A stretch of 64,000 nucleotides of DNA from an uncultured Psychromonas sp. (GCF_947489755.1 NZ_CANLFB010000007.1:62001-126000); one strand, 5' to 3'. Shown: positions 47,012 to 59,834, counted from the stretch's first letter. Notes: generated by a model from the sequence alone, not told the origin. Made by a program: numbers and translations.

Positions 47012-49812
47012 TGATAAAGCAAACCTTCACGATATTATTAAAGCAATTATTTCATTCTAGAGTGCTTTTTTTGTGCAGTTTATTGATGATTCAAAGCATC
47101 AGTTTAAGTGTTTCTGCTTCACAAACTGAATTGAAAGGCGTCCGTACATGGCCTTCTCCGGATAATACGCGTGTGGTGTTTGACCTTAGCAACAAACCTC
47201 AGTACGAAACCCATTACCTTACTAACCCTGATCGTTTAGTGATTGACCTGACTGGCACAACGAACAAAGCGAATTTAAAAACGATTAAGAACAAAGGTAA
47301 ATTAATAAAAAATATTAGAGAAAGTAAAACAGCTAAAGCGAATACTTTTCGTTTAGTGATTGATTTAAATGAAGTCAGTAAAGCCAAAATATTCAGCTTA
47401 CCGCCAGCAAAACCTTATGGGCATCGTTTGGTTATCGATTTCCCAACAATTACAACAAGAGTGCCTAATCAAATTTCAGCAACGCCAAATGGGCGTAATA
47501 TTATTGTCGCGATTGATGCTGGCCACGGTGGGGATGATCCCGGTGCGTTAGGTAAATACAGCTATGAAAAAAAAGTAACATTAGAAATAGCTAAACGCTT
47601 AAAAAATAAAGTTGATGGTCAAAGGGGTATGCAGGCTTTTTTAATTAGAACGGGTGATTATTTTGTTAACTTAAATAAACGTTCTGAAATTGCGCGTAAA
47701 GGTAAAGCCGACTTTTTAGTGTCTATTCATGCCGATGGTTTCACTTCAAGCCGTCCTAAAGGGGCATCTGTTTGGGTTTTATCTAACCGAAGAGCGACCA
47801 CTGAGCTTGGGCGTTGGATGGAAAGAAATGAAGCACAATCAGAGTTGTTGGGTGGCGCAGGTGATTTAATTCAAGACTCTGACAGTGTGCCATTCTTAAA
47901 CAAAATGTTATTAGATATGTCGATGGGTAATACTATGGGCGTTGGTTTTAACATTGGCAGTTTAGTGACTAACGAGCTTTCTAAAATCACTACTATGCAT
48001 AAAAAAGAGCCAGTACATGCCAGTTTAGCAGTATTGAAATCTCCTGATATTCCATCAATTCTCGTTGAAGCTGGTTTCATTACTAATCGTACTGAAGAGC
48101 GTTTATTAAATCAGGCTGAATTCCAAAGTAAAATTGCTAATGCTGTGTTCAAAGGGATCTACACTCACTTTAGTGAGAAACCACCACAAGGTAGTTTATT
48201 TGCACAGAAGAAACGTGCCATTAAACATACTGTTCGTAGTGGGGAGTCTCTTTCAGTTTTATCAAGACGTTATAGTGTTAGTAGCGCTAAGTTGAAAGAC
48301 TTTAATCATCTAAAGTCTAGTTCTTTACGTATTGGCCAGGTATTAAGCATTCCTGAAAATTATCATATGGTGCCCGATAAGCCAGAAGTCAGTTCGCAGC
48401 CAAGTATTGCGCAAAACCAAAAAGCAACAACACATGTAGTACAACGTGGTGAATCATTATCTATCATCGCTAATAAGTATAATCAATCGGTCGCTGGGTT
48501 AGTTGCCCATAATAAATTACAAAAAACATCTTTACTCGTCGGTCAAAAAATTAAGATCCCTGGTAGTCATGAGCCGTCTTTAGTAGTGCAACAACCTGTT
48601 CAAAAAGAACGAATACATATTGTAAAACCAGGTGAAGCTTTGTCTTTGATTGCTTATGAATATAATCAAAGTACTGAGGAATTAGTCGCTTATAACAATT
48701 TGAAAAAAACGTCTTTGTACGTTGGTCAAAAAATTAAAATTCCAGGCGATGCAGCTTCATCACCCTCTAAAATAGTTGAAAGGGTTGTTCGAACACCATC
48801 AGTGCATACGGTGAAATCAGGTGAGGCTTTGTCACTGATAGCCCGTGAGTATGGACTTAATACATCGGATTTGATTGCTTATAATAACTTAAAAAAGACG
48901 ACTGTATATGTTGGTCAAAAGATTAAAATACCAGGCGAAATAACTCAATCTTTAGCCGTTCAAAAAACTGTCATTCATACAGTGAAAGCAGGTGAAGCTT
49001 TATCTTTGATCGCACGAGAATACAATAAAAGCACTGCTGAATTAGTTGTTTATAATAATTTGAAAAAGACGTCTTTGTACGTTGGTCAAAAGATTAAAAT
49101 TCCTAGCGGAACGGTTCAAATTTCAGTTTCTCAGCAACCCATTAAAAAAGTGGTTCAAAAGCCAATCGTTCATACGGTGAAAGCAGGTGAAGCTTTATCT
49201 TTGATCGCCCAAGAGTACGACAAAAGTACTGCGGATTTAGTCACTTATAATAACTTGAAAAAGACGTCTTTATACGTTGGTCAAAAAATAAAAATACCTA
49301 ATTCAAACTATGTTAAAGCAGCCGAAAAAATAATGAAGGCGCCAGAGCCTACCCAACATAAAGTGCAAAGTGGAGAATCTTTGTCTGTTATTGCAAAACG
49401 TTATGGTCGTTCTTCTAAACAGCTTCAAGCATATAACAATTTGAGCTCTTCTCGATTATTGGTAGGGCAAAGATTAAAAATTCCAAGTTCAAATTATGTT
49501 GTGCCTACTCGTCCTACTTTACATACAGTGAGTAGCGGACAGTCGTTATCAGTGATTGCTAATAAATACGATATAACAACAGGACAGCTTAAACAGTTTA
49601 ATAACTTACGTTCTAACTCATTAAAAGTGGGTCAAAAATTAAAAATACCATCGACTCATTTTGTGATTAAAAAACATAAAGTACGCAGTGGTGAATCTTT
49701 GTCAGTGATTGCTAAACGTTACGGTACGACGACCAGTGCAATTATATCGACGAATAAGTTACGCTCAAAATCGTTGTCTATTGGTCAAGTGTTAACGATT
49801 CCTGTTAGTTAG
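47008..49812 (+). CDS. amiB: N-acetylmuramoyl-L-alanine amidase with AMIN domain and nine LysM modules
   Basis: A 934-residue periplasmic AmiB-type amidase, about twice the usual 430-480. Signal peptide (about 1-36), AMIN domain (about 38-145, [18 protein letters not shown]...), catalytic Amidase_3 domain (about 168-395) with zinc ligands in [14 protein letters not shown], the Glu of KKVTLEIAK, and VSIHADGF; the catalytic Glu sits in SILVEAGF. From about 406 to the end stand nine LysM modules, each ending near VGQKIKIP. Copies 3 to 6 are nearly identical (GEALSLIA...[18 protein letters not shown]). LysM binds peptidoglycan glycan, so the enzyme should be strongly wall-anchored. It cleaves septal stem peptides at division. 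The stop is 18 bases before mutL. Confidence 0.95.
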   Translation: MMIKQTFTILLKQLFHSRVLFLCSLLMIQSISLSVSASQTELKGVRTWPSPDNTRVVFDLSNKPQYETHYLTNPDRLVIDLTGTTNKANLKTIKNKGKLIKNIRESKTAKANTFRLVIDLNEVSKAKIFSLPPAKPYGHRLVIDFPTITTRVPNQISATPNGRNIIVAIDAGHGGDDPGALGKYSYEKKVTLEIAKRLKNKVDGQRGMQAFLIRTGDYFVNLNKRSEIARKGKADFLVSIHADGFTSSRPKGASVWVLSNRRATTELGRWMERNEAQSELLGGAGDLIQDSDSVPFLNKMLLDMSMGNTMGVGFNIGSLVTNELSKITTMHKKEPVHASLAVLKSPDIPSILVEAGFITNRTEERLLNQAEFQSKIANAVFKGIYTHFSEKPPQGSLFAQKKRAIKHTVRSGESLSVLSRRYSVSSAKLKDFNHLKSSSLRIGQVLSIPENYHMVPDKPEVSSQPSIAQNQKATTHVVQRGESLSIIANKYNQSVAGLVAHNKLQKTSLLVGQKIKIPGSHEPSLVVQQPVQKERIHIVKPGEALSLIAYEYNQSTEELVAYNNLKKTSLYVGQKIKIPGDAASSPSKIVERVVRTPSVHTVKSGEALSLIAREYGLNTSDLIAYNNLKKTTVYVGQKIKIPGEITQSLAVQKTVIHTVKAGEALSLIAREYNKSTAELVVYNNLKKTSLYVGQKIKIPSGTVQISVSQQPIKKVVQKPIVHTVKAGEALSLIAQEYDKSTADLVTYNNLKKTSLYVGQKIKIPNSNYVKAAEKIMKAPEPTQHKVQSGESLSVIAKRYGRSSKQLQAYNNLSSSRLLVGQRLKIPSSNYVVPTRPTLHTVSSGQSLSVIANKYDITTGQLKQFNNLRSNSLKVGQKLKIPSTHFVIKKHKVRSGESLSVIAKRYGTTTSAIISTNKLRSKSLSIGQVLTIPVS

Positions 49813-49830
49813 TTTTACGAGTTTATTATC

Positions 49831-51834
49831 ATGCCTATTCAAATATTACCTGCACGATTAGCTAACCAAATAGCTGCGGGTGAAGTAGTTGAAAGACCCG
49901 CTTCAGTGGTTAAAGAATTAGTTGAAAACAGTTTAGATGCGGGGGCAACTCGTATCGATATTGAGATTGAGCAAGGCGGTGCTAAGTGCATACGCATTAA
50001 AGATAATGGGTATGGTGTAGGCAAAGAACAATTAACACTTGCTTTAAGCCGCCATGCGACAAGTAAAATAAGTCATCTTGATGATCTCGAAGCGATTGTA
50101 AGTTTAGGCTTTAGAGGCGAAGCATTAGCCAGTGTTAGTTCTGTTTCTCGTTTAACGTTTACTTCAAAACCTGCCGATCAAGATCAAGCATGGCAAGCGG
50201 TTGCTGAAGGGCGTGATATGCAAGTGAGTGTTCAACCTGCTGCTCACCCACAGGGTACGACGGTTGAAGTATTGGATTTGTTTTTTAATACACCTGCTCG
50301 TCGCCGCTTTTTAAAAACAGAGAAAACTGAGTTTCAACATATCGATGAGTTGATTAAACGTATTGCGTTGAGTCGTTTCGATATTGCCATCAGCTTAAAG
50401 CATAATAATAAAATCATCAGACAATATCGTGCTGCGCCAGAGCAACAAGAAAAGCGCATTGCTGCGATTTGTAGCGAACAATTTATGCAACATGCTGTCT
50501 TTTTTGAAACGGCCGATCAAGCCTTAAAAATTTCTGGTTGGGTGTCTGATCGTTTATCGCCTAGACCATTAGCGGATGTTCAATATTGTTATATTAATGG
50601 GCGAATGATTCGCGATAAATTAGTCAATCATGCGATTAGACAGGTTTATGCACATTTTTTACCGCAAGGTATGTTTCCTGGTTATATTATCTATATTGAA
50701 TGTGACGCTAAAGAGGTGGATGTTAATGTTCATCCCGCTAAACATGAAGTTAGGTTCCATCAAGCGCGGTGGGTGCATGACTTTATTAGCAGTACATTAA
50801 ATGCAACGCTAAGTGATAGTTCTTTACTAGGGCATGAGCTAGACGAAGATAATATGCAAAGATCGGGTAATCAACGCGTTTCAGAACATGCTTATCAACC
50901 CCCCTCTAATATCAATTATGATGAGCAAGAGCAAGGTTCAAGCGCTCACCATCATCCGAGTAACGCTAACAATGTTAGTAACGACAGTTATGAAGGAAGT
51001 AGCAATCGTAGTAGTCGTCACGATAGTTATGATCGCTCGCAAGGAAGTAGCGGTAATAGCTATGGTCAAGGAAATTACTCTGGAGCCGTTCCTCGCCCTC
51101 AATTAGATCATCAACAAGTTGGTGCTTATTGTGATTTTGTTGCAGAAGCTTATCAGCAAAATATTGATGCTTCAGTGCCTGATAGCAAAAGTAACCAACA
51201 CAAAACGGCTAATGTGATCAGTATGATTGATGCGGAGCATCTGTTAATACAACCTGTTTTTCCAGCTTGGTGTGCGCTCTCTAATAATGGTTTGTTATTA
51301 ATGTCATTAACACTAGCCAATAAAGCCCTGGTTTCTGAACGATTATATAGTGCATGGCAAGATGGAGAAGTTATTTCGCAACCGTTATTGCTACCTGTTC
51401 GTTTTAAATTAGAATCTGATATGTTAGATATAGCGCAGAAAACAACGACGTTATTAAACAGGTTAGGCTTCATTTATAAGTTTCAATCTCAATTCGTGAT
51501 AGTTAGCCAAGTCCCTGCTGCCTTTAGGCATGCGCCAATTGCGGCTATTTTACCTAAGTTATTTGAGTATCTTGATGATAATAAATCAGGGGGTAATAAC
51601 TTAGATGACGTGAGCTTAGATGCAAACAATAGTAATAGTGAGGGTGATGAATTATACATTAAGTTATTGTGTGATCAATTAAGCCATTTATTAGCCGACA
51701 ATGCGTCTGCAAAAATATTATCATTATCTGAAATAGAAGCCATTTTAGATTCATTAGTTAAATTATCAGTAGAGCATTTACAAAGCTGCTTTAAGCAACC
51801 TAATTTATCGTTGTTATTACAAGGTATTCAGTAG
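49831..51834 (+). CDS. mutL: DNA mismatch repair protein MutL
   Basis: A 667-residue MutL. The GHKL ATPase motifs [25 protein letters not shown] and [15 protein letters not shown] are intact, as is [13 protein letters not shown]. The linker (about 340-430) is rich in Ser, Asn, Gly, Tyr and Gln and is likely disordered. The C-terminal domain lacks the DQHAxxERxxYE endonuclease motif, as in E. coli MutL, so nicking would need a MutH. The gene ends two bases before miaA and follows amiB closely, the conserved order. Confidence 0.96.
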   Translation: MPIQILPARLANQIAAGEVVERPASVVKELVENSLDAGATRIDIEIEQGGAKCIRIKDNGYGVGKEQLTLALSRHATSKISHLDDLEAIVSLGFRGEALASVSSVSRLTFTSKPADQDQAWQAVAEGRDMQVSVQPAAHPQGTTVEVLDLFFNTPARRRFLKTEKTEFQHIDELIKRIALSRFDIAISLKHNNKIIRQYRAAPEQQEKRIAAICSEQFMQHAVFFETADQALKISGWVSDRLSPRPLADVQYCYINGRMIRDKLVNHAIRQVYAHFLPQGMFPGYIIYIECDAKEVDVNVHPAKHEVRFHQARWVHDFISSTLNATLSDSSLLGHELDEDNMQRSGNQRVSEHAYQPPSNINYDEQEQGSSAHHHPSNANNVSNDSYEGSSNRSSRHDSYDRSQGSSGNSYGQGNYSGAVPRPQLDHQQVGAYCDFVAEAYQQNIDASVPDSKSNQHKTANVISMIDAEHLLIQPVFPAWCALSNNGLLLMSLTLANKALVSERLYSAWQDGEVISQPLLLPVRFKLESDMLDIAQKTTTLLNRLGFIYKFQSQFVIVSQVPAAFRHAPIAAILPKLFEYLDDNKSGGNNLDDVSLDANNSNSEGDELYIKLLCDQLSHLLADNASAKILSLSEIEAILDSLVKLSVEHLQSCFKQPNLSLLLQGIQ

Positions 51835-51835
51835 T

Positions 51836-52771
51836 ATGTCTAACACCAGTTCATCTCCATTTCCAAAAGCTCTTTTTTTAATGGGGCCCACGGCATCAGG
51901 GAAAACAGATTTAGCGATTAAATTAGCACAACAATGTCGTTGTGAAATTATCAGTGTCGATTCAGCATTAATTTATAAAGGAATGGACATCGGTACTGCA
52001 AAACCAAGTGTAGAAGAACAAGCATTAGCACCACATTTGTTAGTGGATATTATCGATCCTAAAGAAAGTTATTCTGCTGGCAATTTTCGGGATGATGCCT
52101 TGCGTTTAATGCATGACATTGTTGCTAGAGGTAATACTCCATTATTGGTAGGTGGCACCATGTTGTATTATAAAGCGCTAGTGGAAGGCTTATCGCCATT
52201 GCCTAGTGCGGATGCAGAGATAAGAGCTGGAATAGAAAAACAAGTTAATGAAACAAGCTGGCAAGCATTGCACGACGAATTACGTATTATCGATCCAGTT
52301 TCGGCAGATAGAATTCATGTTAATGATCCGCAGCGTCTAGCAAGAGCGATTGAGGTTTATCGCATTAGTGGTAAAAGTATGACTGAGTTGACTGCCATTA
52401 AGAGTGATCCGATTCCATTCGATGTACATCAGTTTGCTATTGCTCCTGCTGAGAAATCAGTATTGCATGAACGTATTGAAAAACGTTTTGATTTGATGTT
52501 AGCGGGTGGATTTGAACAAGAAGTAAAAGACTTATTTGAACGCGGTGATTTACATTTAGATTTACCGTCGATGCGTTGTGTAGGCTATCGTCAAATGTGG
52601 GAATATATTGAAGGTAAATTAGATTATGATGAGATGCGTTTTAGAGGTGTAGTGGCAACTCGACAGTTAGCTAAAAGACAAATGACTTGGCTTCGAGGCT
52701 GGAAACAAGATATTACTTGGCTAGAAAGTGCTAACCCAGATAACTTCGAAAAAGTTAAATCGATTTTATAA
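51836..52771 (+). CDS. miaA: tRNA dimethylallyltransferase
   Basis: A 311-residue MiaA that prenylates A37 of tRNAs reading UNN codons. The P-loop [18 protein letters not shown] (about 14-31) and [19 protein letters not shown], which binds the tRNA and dimethylallyl substrate, are clear. [19 protein letters not shown] and [15 protein letters not shown] follow. Length is as in E. coli (316). In many relatives hfq promoters lie inside or just after miaA; here the hfq start is 154 bases downstream. Confidence 0.97.
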   Translation: MSNTSSSPFPKALFLMGPTASGKTDLAIKLAQQCRCEIISVDSALIYKGMDIGTAKPSVEEQALAPHLLVDIIDPKESYSAGNFRDDALRLMHDIVARGNTPLLVGGTMLYYKALVEGLSPLPSADAEIRAGIEKQVNETSWQALHDELRIIDPVSADRIHVNDPQRLARAIEVYRISGKSMTELTAIKSDPIPFDVHQFAIAPAEKSVLHERIEKRFDLMLAGGFEQEVKDLFERGDLHLDLPSMRCVGYRQMWEYIEGKLDYDEMRFRGVVATRQLAKRQMTWLRGWKQDITWLESANPDNFEKVKSIL

Positions 52772-52870
52772 TAAACATAAAAGCTGATTAAATCGTTAGT
52801 TATTTGAAATACAAAGGGATAGAAGGAGGTACGGATCAAAATTTTAGCCTTTGGCTCGGTTTTTTTCTAA

Positions 52871-53152
<282 letters not shown>

Positions 53153-53184
53153 TTAAATTATTAATATCGGTACATCGATAATAT

Positions 53185-53213
53185 TGGCTTGCCTGCAGGC
53201 AGGCCATTTTTTT
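53185..53213 (+). terminator. Rho-independent terminator of hfq
   Basis: A 9-bp stem TGGCTTGCC/GGCAGGCCA (one G-T wobble) with a TGCA loop, followed by seven T's. It separates hfq from hflX, at least in part. Confidence 0.92.
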
Positions 53214-53285
53214 ATCTAATCATTTTATAGCTGTGGTAGGATTAAGGTCTATTTATAATTCTTACTTAATCTATTGGAGAGTTAA

Positions 53286-54617
53286 TTGTTTGAACGTTAC
53301 GAAGCCGGTGAACAGGCTGTTTTAGTCCATGTTTCTTTTTCAGATGAAAATAATAAAGAAGATCTTGATGAATTAAAACTGCTGGTCAGTTCTGCCGGAG
53401 TTAATTCAGTTGCAACCGTAACTGGTCCACGTAAATCACCCCATGCACGTTATTTTGTTGGTACTGGTAAAGCACAAGAAATCGCAGATACAGTGCGTAC
53501 AATGGAAGCTGATATTGTCATCTTCAATCATGCTTTGACGCCAGCACAATTACGTAACATGGAAAAGATTTGCGAGTGTTTAGTGCTTGATAGAACTGCA
53601 CTTATTCTTGATATCTTTGCGCAAAGAGCAAGAACTTATGAAGGTAAGTTACAAGTTGAACTTGCCCAATTGCATTATATGTCGAGTCGCCTTATTCGTG
53701 GCTGGTCACATCTTGATAAACAAAAAGGTGGGGTCGGGATGCGTGGTCCTGGTGAAACCCAGCTTGAGAGTGATAGACGTTTATTAGGTGCGCGTATTAC
53801 CACTATTAAATCTCGTTTAGAGAAAGTGGCGAAACAACGAGAGCAAGGTCGTCGTTCTCGTTTACGTAATGAAGTGCCTACGGTATCACTGGTTGGTTAT
53901 ACCAATGCCGGTAAGTCTACATTATTTAATCAAATTACCGCTGCGAAGGTGTATGCTGCCGATCAACTGTTCGCGACCCTAGACCCTACATTACGAAAAA
54001 TTACTGTAGATGATGTGGGTACCTGTATTTTAGCCGATACAGTAGGTTTTATTCGTCACTTACCACATGATCTTGTTGCTGCTTTCAAAGCGACATTACA
54101 AGAAACGCGTGAAGCAACCTTATTACTACATGTCATTGATTGCTCGGACGAGAACTATTTAGCTAACGTTGATGCTGTTGAAGATGTGTTAAATGAAATT
54201 GATGCGGGTGAAGTGCCTACGTTAATGGTGATGAATAAAATAGATGCCTTAGAAAAAGCAGAGCCTAGAATTGATTATGATGATTTAGGGCAACCAATCA
54301 GAGTTTGGTTATCTGCTCAAAAAGACATCGGTGTCGATCTTTTATTTAATGCATTAACTAGTCTATTATCTGGAAAAATCCGTTCTTTACAATTATCAAT
54401 ACCGCCTGCACAAGGTAAATTGCGTGCATTATTCTACCAATTAGAATGTATTGAAAATGAAGCGTATGCAGAAAATGGTAATAGTGTTATTAATATTCGT
54501 CTAAATAATACTGATTGGCAGCGTCTGATAAAACAAGAAGGCGATTATATAGAAGAGTTTGTAGTGGATGATAACTATCAAACTGTCGCAGAATTAGATA
54601 AAGAAGAATGGACCTAA
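53286..54617 (+). CDS. hflX: GTPase HflX (ribosome-dissociating)
   Basis: A 443-residue HflX. The N-terminal domain with MFERYEAGEQAVLVHVSF matches E. coli MFDRYDAGEQAVLVH. The glycine-rich GWSHLDKQKGGVGMRGPGETQLESDRR segment precedes the G domain (GYTNAGKST, about 202-210; DTVGF and NKID further on). It splits stalled 70S ribosomes in stress. The start is TTG 53286, with GGAGA six bases upstream; no ATG fits. The terminator before it lowers read-through from hfq, and the 133-base gap can hold a separate promoter. Confidence 0.95.
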   Translation: MFERYEAGEQAVLVHVSFSDENNKEDLDELKLLVSSAGVNSVATVTGPRKSPHARYFVGTGKAQEIADTVRTMEADIVIFNHALTPAQLRNMEKICECLVLDRTALILDIFAQRARTYEGKLQVELAQLHYMSSRLIRGWSHLDKQKGGVGMRGPGETQLESDRRLLGARITTIKSRLEKVAKQREQGRRSRLRNEVPTVSLVGYTNAGKSTLFNQITAAKVYAADQLFATLDPTLRKITVDDVGTCILADTVGFIRHLPHDLVAAFKATLQETREATLLLHVIDCSDENYLANVDAVEDVLNEIDAGEVPTLMVMNKIDALEKAEPRIDYDDLGQPIRVWLSAQKDIGVDLLFNALTSLLSGKIRSLQLSIPPAQGKLRALFYQLECIENEAYAENGNSVINIRLNNTDWQRLIKQEGDYIEEFVVDDNYQTVAELDKEEWT

Positions 54618-54754
54618 TATGTCATAAACTCTTTATTATTAGAGTGAACATTGTTACATTGCAGTAACAGTTTGAGTAGATGGTAAATTCTTTTAAATGA
54701 TTCATTATTAAACAGATTTTATTAATTCAATTTATGAGTAAATCAGGAGCTAAC

Positions 54755-55942
54755 ATGGCTTGGAATGAACCGGGTAAAGATGATAAAAAAGATCAAGACC
54801 CGTGGAACAAAAACGATAAAAAGAATGAACAAGGTCCACCTGACCTAGATGTTGTATTTCAAAAGATATCTGGACTTTTAGGTGGCTTGTTTGGCAAAAA
54901 ATCAACGCCTGGCCCAACGGGTGGTAGCGGTAACGCTAACGGTGGGAAATTTGTTGCAATTGCTATCTTAACTATCATTGTACTTGTTTGGTTTGCAAGT
55001 GGTTGGTACACAGTAAAAGAATCTGACCGTGGTGTTGTTTTACGTTTAGGTGCTTACCATTCACAAGTTGAACCTGGTTTACACTGGAATCCTAAATTTG
55101 TAGATCAAATTATTCCAATTAATGTTGAAGCTTTCCGTACGTTACCAACTTCTGGTTTTATGTTGACCGAAGATGAAAATATTGTACAAGTTGCGATGGA
55201 AATTCAATATCGTATCGTTTCACCTGAAAAATATTTATTCAGTGTGACGAATCCTGATAACAGTTTATTACAAGCTTTAGATAGCTCTTTACGTTTTGTT
55301 ATTGGTCATTCAACAATGGATGATGCGTTAACAACAGGCCGTGAAGTGGTACGCCAAGAAACGTGGGAAATGCTTGATAAAATCATTGCACCTTACGACT
55401 TAGGTGTTCAAATTCTTGATGTTAACTTACAACAAACTCGTCCACCTGAGCAGGTTAAAGATGCATTTGATGATGCAATCGCTGCACAAGAAGATGAAGA
55501 ACGTTTTGTTCGTGAAGCAGAAGCTTATGAGCGTGAGAAAGAACCGATTGCTCGTGGTCAAGTGAAACGTATTGAACAACAAGCACGTTCTTACGAGGAA
55601 GGTATCGTATTACAAGCACAAGGTGCAGTTGCTAAGTTTAATCAATTGCTACCTGAATATCAGGCTAACCCTGAAGTGACTCGTCAACGTTTATACATTG
55701 AATCAATGGAAAAAGTATTAAGCAATAGCTCTAAGGTATTGATTGATAATAAAGCAGGTGGCAACTTAACCTTCTTACCACTTGATAAGTTAATGAGTAA
55801 TCCGGCGAATGGTGCTTCTCGTTTACCTATTCAAACTGAAATTGAAACTCGTTCTCGCGCCGACGAACAAGCGGATTTAGATGAGAAAGCTGCTACTAGC
55901 GTTCGAGATTCACGTAGCACCCGTACTACTGGGAGAGACTAA
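54755..55942 (+). CDS. hflK: HflK, FtsH-modulating SPFH protein
   Basis: A 395-residue HflK. Cytoplasmic Gly/Asn/Asp/Lys-rich N-terminal part (about 1-65), TM helix (VAIAILTIIVLVWFASGWY, about 68-86), SPFH/band-7 domain (about 88-255), coiled coil with EDEERFVREAEAYEREKEPIARGQ, and C-terminal tail. HflK and HflC form a cage around the FtsH protease in the inner membrane. ATG 54755 (MAWNEPG) is chosen: AGGAG stands six bases before and the family starts MAWNxPG; an upstream in-frame ATG (54734) is weaker. It abuts hflC by a one-base overlap. Confidence 0.96.
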   Translation: MAWNEPGKDDKKDQDPWNKNDKKNEQGPPDLDVVFQKISGLLGGLFGKKSTPGPTGGSGNANGGKFVAIAILTIIVLVWFASGWYTVKESDRGVVLRLGAYHSQVEPGLHWNPKFVDQIIPINVEAFRTLPTSGFMLTEDENIVQVAMEIQYRIVSPEKYLFSVTNPDNSLLQALDSSLRFVIGHSTMDDALTTGREVVRQETWEMLDKIIAPYDLGVQILDVNLQQTRPPEQVKDAFDDAIAAQEDEERFVREAEAYEREKEPIARGQVKRIEQQARSYEEGIVLQAQGAVAKFNQLLPEYQANPEVTRQRLYIESMEKVLSNSSKVLIDNKAGGNLTFLPLDKLMSNPANGASRLPIQTEIETRSRADEQADLDEKAATSVRDSRSTRTTGRD

Positions 55943-56808
55943 TGAAAAAATTATTAATACTGCCAGCAATCTTGTTTTTGGCTTTTATCAGCAGCGCATT
56001 CGTTGTATCTGAAGGCCAAAACGGTATCGTTATGCAATTCAGTAAAGTGAAACGTGATAGTGATAATAACCCAGTCGTTTACGGACCTGGCTTACACTTT
56101 AAAGTCCCATTTATTGATTCTATCCGTATTATGGATACACGTATTCAAACGCTAGATGATCAACCTGATCGCTTTGTAACATCAGAAAAGAAAGATTTAA
56201 TTATCGATTCTTATGTTAAATGGCAAATAGATGATTTAGCGGTTTACTACCTATCAACAGGCGGTAATAAAATACAAGCTGAAGCATTATTGAAACGTAA
56301 AATTAATAATGGTTTACGTAACGAAATCGGTTCTCATACGATTAAAGATATTGTCTCGGGTAAACGTGGTGAAGTGATGGAAACAGCACTTAAACGTATG
56401 GCTCGCTCATCTGAACTAGGGATTAAAGTGATTGATGTTCGCATCAAGAAAATTAATTTACCTGATGGTGTAAGTAACAGTATTTACAAGCGTATGCGTG
56501 CAGAGCGTCAAGCTGTAGCGAGAGAGCACCGTTCAGAAGGTCAAGAGAAGTCTGAAGTCATTCGCGCTAATATCGACCGTAAAGTATCGATCATGTTAGC
56601 TCAAGCAAATAAAGAGTCTGCTGAGATACGCGGTCGTGGTGATGCAGAGTCATCTAAAATTTACTCTGAATCATTCTCTAAAGATCCTGATTTTTATGCC
56701 TTCTTACGTAGTATGCAAGCTTACCAAAAGAGTTTTGCAGACAAACAAGACGTAATGGTATTAAGTCCTGACTCTGATTTCTTTAAATATATGGGCTCTA
56801 AAGAATAA
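55942..56808 (+). CDS. hflC: HflC, FtsH-modulating SPFH protein
   Basis: A 288-residue HflC. N-terminal signal-anchor helix (LLILPAILFLAFISSAFVV), then the SPFH domain with GPGLHFKVPFIDSIRIMDTRIQTLD, and a helical C-terminal region (ERQAVAREHRSEGQEKSEVIRANIDRK). It overlaps hflK by one base (TAATG), ensuring equal synthesis. Length is slightly under the E. coli protein (334) owing to a shorter insertion. The last gene of this unit; a strong terminator follows. The small gene yjeT, which follows hflC in E. coli, is missing. Confidence 0.95.
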   Translation: MKKLLILPAILFLAFISSAFVVSEGQNGIVMQFSKVKRDSDNNPVVYGPGLHFKVPFIDSIRIMDTRIQTLDDQPDRFVTSEKKDLIIDSYVKWQIDDLAVYYLSTGGNKIQAEALLKRKINNGLRNEIGSHTIKDIVSGKRGEVMETALKRMARSSELGIKVIDVRIKKINLPDGVSNSIYKRMRAERQAVAREHRSEGQEKSEVIRANIDRKVSIMLAQANKESAEIRGRGDAESSKIYSESFSKDPDFYAFLRSMQAYQKSFADKQDVMVLSPDSDFFKYMGSKE

Positions 56809-56852
56809 ACTGACATTAATCACTCTTGGTGAAAATGACAGTAACCCATTGT

Positions 56853-56881
56853 AAAAAGGCCGATTTATCGGCCTTTTTTTT
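56853..56881 (+). terminator. Rho-independent terminator after hflC
   Basis: An 11-bp stem AAAAAGGCCGA/TCGGCCTTTTT with a TTTA loop followed by T's. Confidence 0.94.
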
Positions 56882-56920
56882 ATTTAAAATTATTTATCTG
56901 CGTATTAACTAACAAAGATA

Positions 56921-56950
56921 TTGATTCAACTGTTTAAACTTTGCTAAAAT
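56921..56950 (+). promoter_or_regulatory. Promoter of purA
   Basis: TTGATT (56921-56926) and TAAAAT (56945-56950) are 18 bases apart, 34 bases before the purA start. Together with the terminator upstream this makes purA independently transcribed. Confidence 0.7.
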
Positions 56951-56968
56951 CCTCGCTCAATTCGCTAG

Positions 56969-58297
<1,329 letters not shown>

Positions 58298-58325
58298 TTG
58301 ATTTAATCAATACAATGGTTGTTTC

Positions 58326-58363
58326 AAAAGCCCGTTATATTGCAAAATATAACGGGCTTTTTG
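58326..58363 (+). terminator. Rho-independent terminator of purA
   Basis: A 16-bp perfect stem, AAAAGCCCGTTATATT with AATATAACGGGCTTTT, with a 4-base loop and T run. Confidence 0.94.
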
Positions 58364-58817
58364 TTTATGTTAGGCTTCATTTTATTACACTGGATAATCT
58401 TAATATTAGATAGCTGTACAAGCTCCATTTAGAATCGGTCAATCGACCAATACAACTCCAATAGGTGCTGTGTTAAAACAATCTTCCGATAACCAAACAT
58501 TACGTTGATAACTTTTCTGAGTACACATCGTTAAGGTTAATGATTTATCTCCTGCGGATTTATTTTCTACCTGTTATTTTTTTGCGATGCAGTGATTGTG
58601 TTGTTTATTTTTAGTGATGATTGTTTATCGATAAATGCTCAATAAGTTTAATCTAAAAAATTAATAGACATTGGTTTGAGATTAAGGACTTGAAATTCTA
58701 AATAAAAATACGAGTATAAGTTAAGGCGGCTTTGAGGAAGGACTGAAATTAGGCTGTTATGCGAGAATCGTATTGAGAATTGTATTGAGAGTTCAGGTGG
58801 ATTGAGATAGAAGGAAA

Positions 58818-58843
58818 CAAAGGAAAGGGCGACTTTCTCTTTG
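58818..58843 (-). terminator. Probable terminator of ispB
   Basis: A 10-bp stem with one bulged T (CAAAG-GAAAG with CTTTC-T-CTTTG) around a 5-base loop, 20 bases past the ispB stop; read on the minus strand it runs into TTTCC. Confidence 0.5.
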
Positions 58844-58862
58844 TATCTTCTATTTTTATTGC

Positions 58863-59834
58863 TTAGCTTGTTCTGTTAGCTGCAATATGAGCAAGACTAA
58901 TCATTGCTTCTTTGTAATCACTTTCAGGTAAGATTGAAATAGCATTAATGGCTTTATCTGCTTCTTCCATTGCACGTTTTTTAGTATATTCAAGAGCTTT
59001 AGTTTCATTCAAAGCTTGCATGATTAAATCAAAATTTTGCATGCCATTGGCTTTTTCAATCGCTTCTCTAATTAAGGCTTTCTGAGCCACTGTGCCATGC
59101 TGCATTGCATAAAGTAATGGTAAGGTAGGCTTACCCTCTGCTAAGTCATCACCGGTGTTTTTACCCATTTCTTTCGCATCAGATGCATAATCCATTACAT
59201 CATCTGTTAATTGGAATGCCGTTCCTAAATATTTACCGTAATTAAGCAAAGCGGTTTCAACTTCTGCACTTTGTTTACCTAATACTGCAACCAGTTGTGT
59301 TGCCGCTTCAAATAATTTTGCTGTCTTAAAGTAAATAACATCCATATAGATCTTTTCAGTCGTATCTGGGTTATTACAATTCATTAGCTGTAAGACTTCA
59401 CCTTCAGCGATGACATTCGTTGCACTCGCTAATACTTTCATTACTTTTAAGTTTTCAAGTTCAGTCATCATTTCAAAAGAGCGGCTATATAAAAAGTCGC
59501 CAACTAATACACTTGCCGCATTACCAAATAAAGCGTTGGCCGTTTTTTCACCACGACGAAGGTCTGATTCATCAACAACATCATCATGTAATAAGGTGGC
59601 AGTGTGAATGAACTCGATAATGGCTGCTAGTTTAGTGATCTCTGGGTTATAAACATTTACTGCTTGTGCAGCTAACACGGTTAGTAATGGGCGAATTCGT
59701 TTACCGCCACTGTTGATAATATAAAAGCCAAGCTGATTAATTAACGCAACATCAGAGCTTAATTGCTCAGTAATCAATTGATTAACTTGAGTCATGTTCG
59801 TTGAAGAAAGCTGCTGAATTTGTTTAATATCCAT
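58863..59834 (-). CDS. ispB: Octaprenyl diphosphate synthase
   Basis: A 323-residue trans-polyprenyl diphosphate synthase. The two Asp-rich motifs are LLHDDVVDESDLRRG (about 82-96) and QLTDDVMDYASD (about 207-218). GGKRIRPLLTVLAAQ near the amino end is the substrate-binding motif. It makes the C40 side chain of ubiquinone/menaquinone, which is what the bo3 oxidase uses. In E. coli it is likewise divergent from rplU. The exact chain length is not fixed by the sequence alone. Start ATG 59834. Confidence 0.95.
   Translation of the reverse strand: MDIKQIQQLSSTNMTQVNQLITEQLSSDVALINQLGFYIINSGGKRIRPLLTVLAAQAVNVYNPEITKLAAIIEFIHTATLLHDDVVDESDLRRGEKTANALFGNAASVLVGDFLYSRSFEMMTELENLKVMKVLASATNVIAEGEVLQLMNCNNPDTTEKIYMDVIYFKTAKLFEAATQLVAVLGKQSAEVETALLNYGKYLGTAFQLTDDVMDYASDAKEMGKNTGDDLAEGKPTLPLLYAMQHGTVAQKALIREAIEKANGMQNFDLIMQALNETKALEYTKKRAMEEADKAINAISILPESDYKEAMISLAHIAANRTS

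Larger units (their letters stand above)
58298..58862. other. Spacer between convergent purA and ispB
   Basis: A 565-base spacer with a terminator at each end (58326-58363, 58818-58843). The middle, about 450 bases, is moderately AT-rich with no supported frame or RNA. Confidence 0.5.

Noticed and set aside
52840-52868. Terminator between miaA and hfq (AGCC-TTT-GGCT followed by a T run)
   Set aside because: The stem is only about 4 bp, too weak to support.
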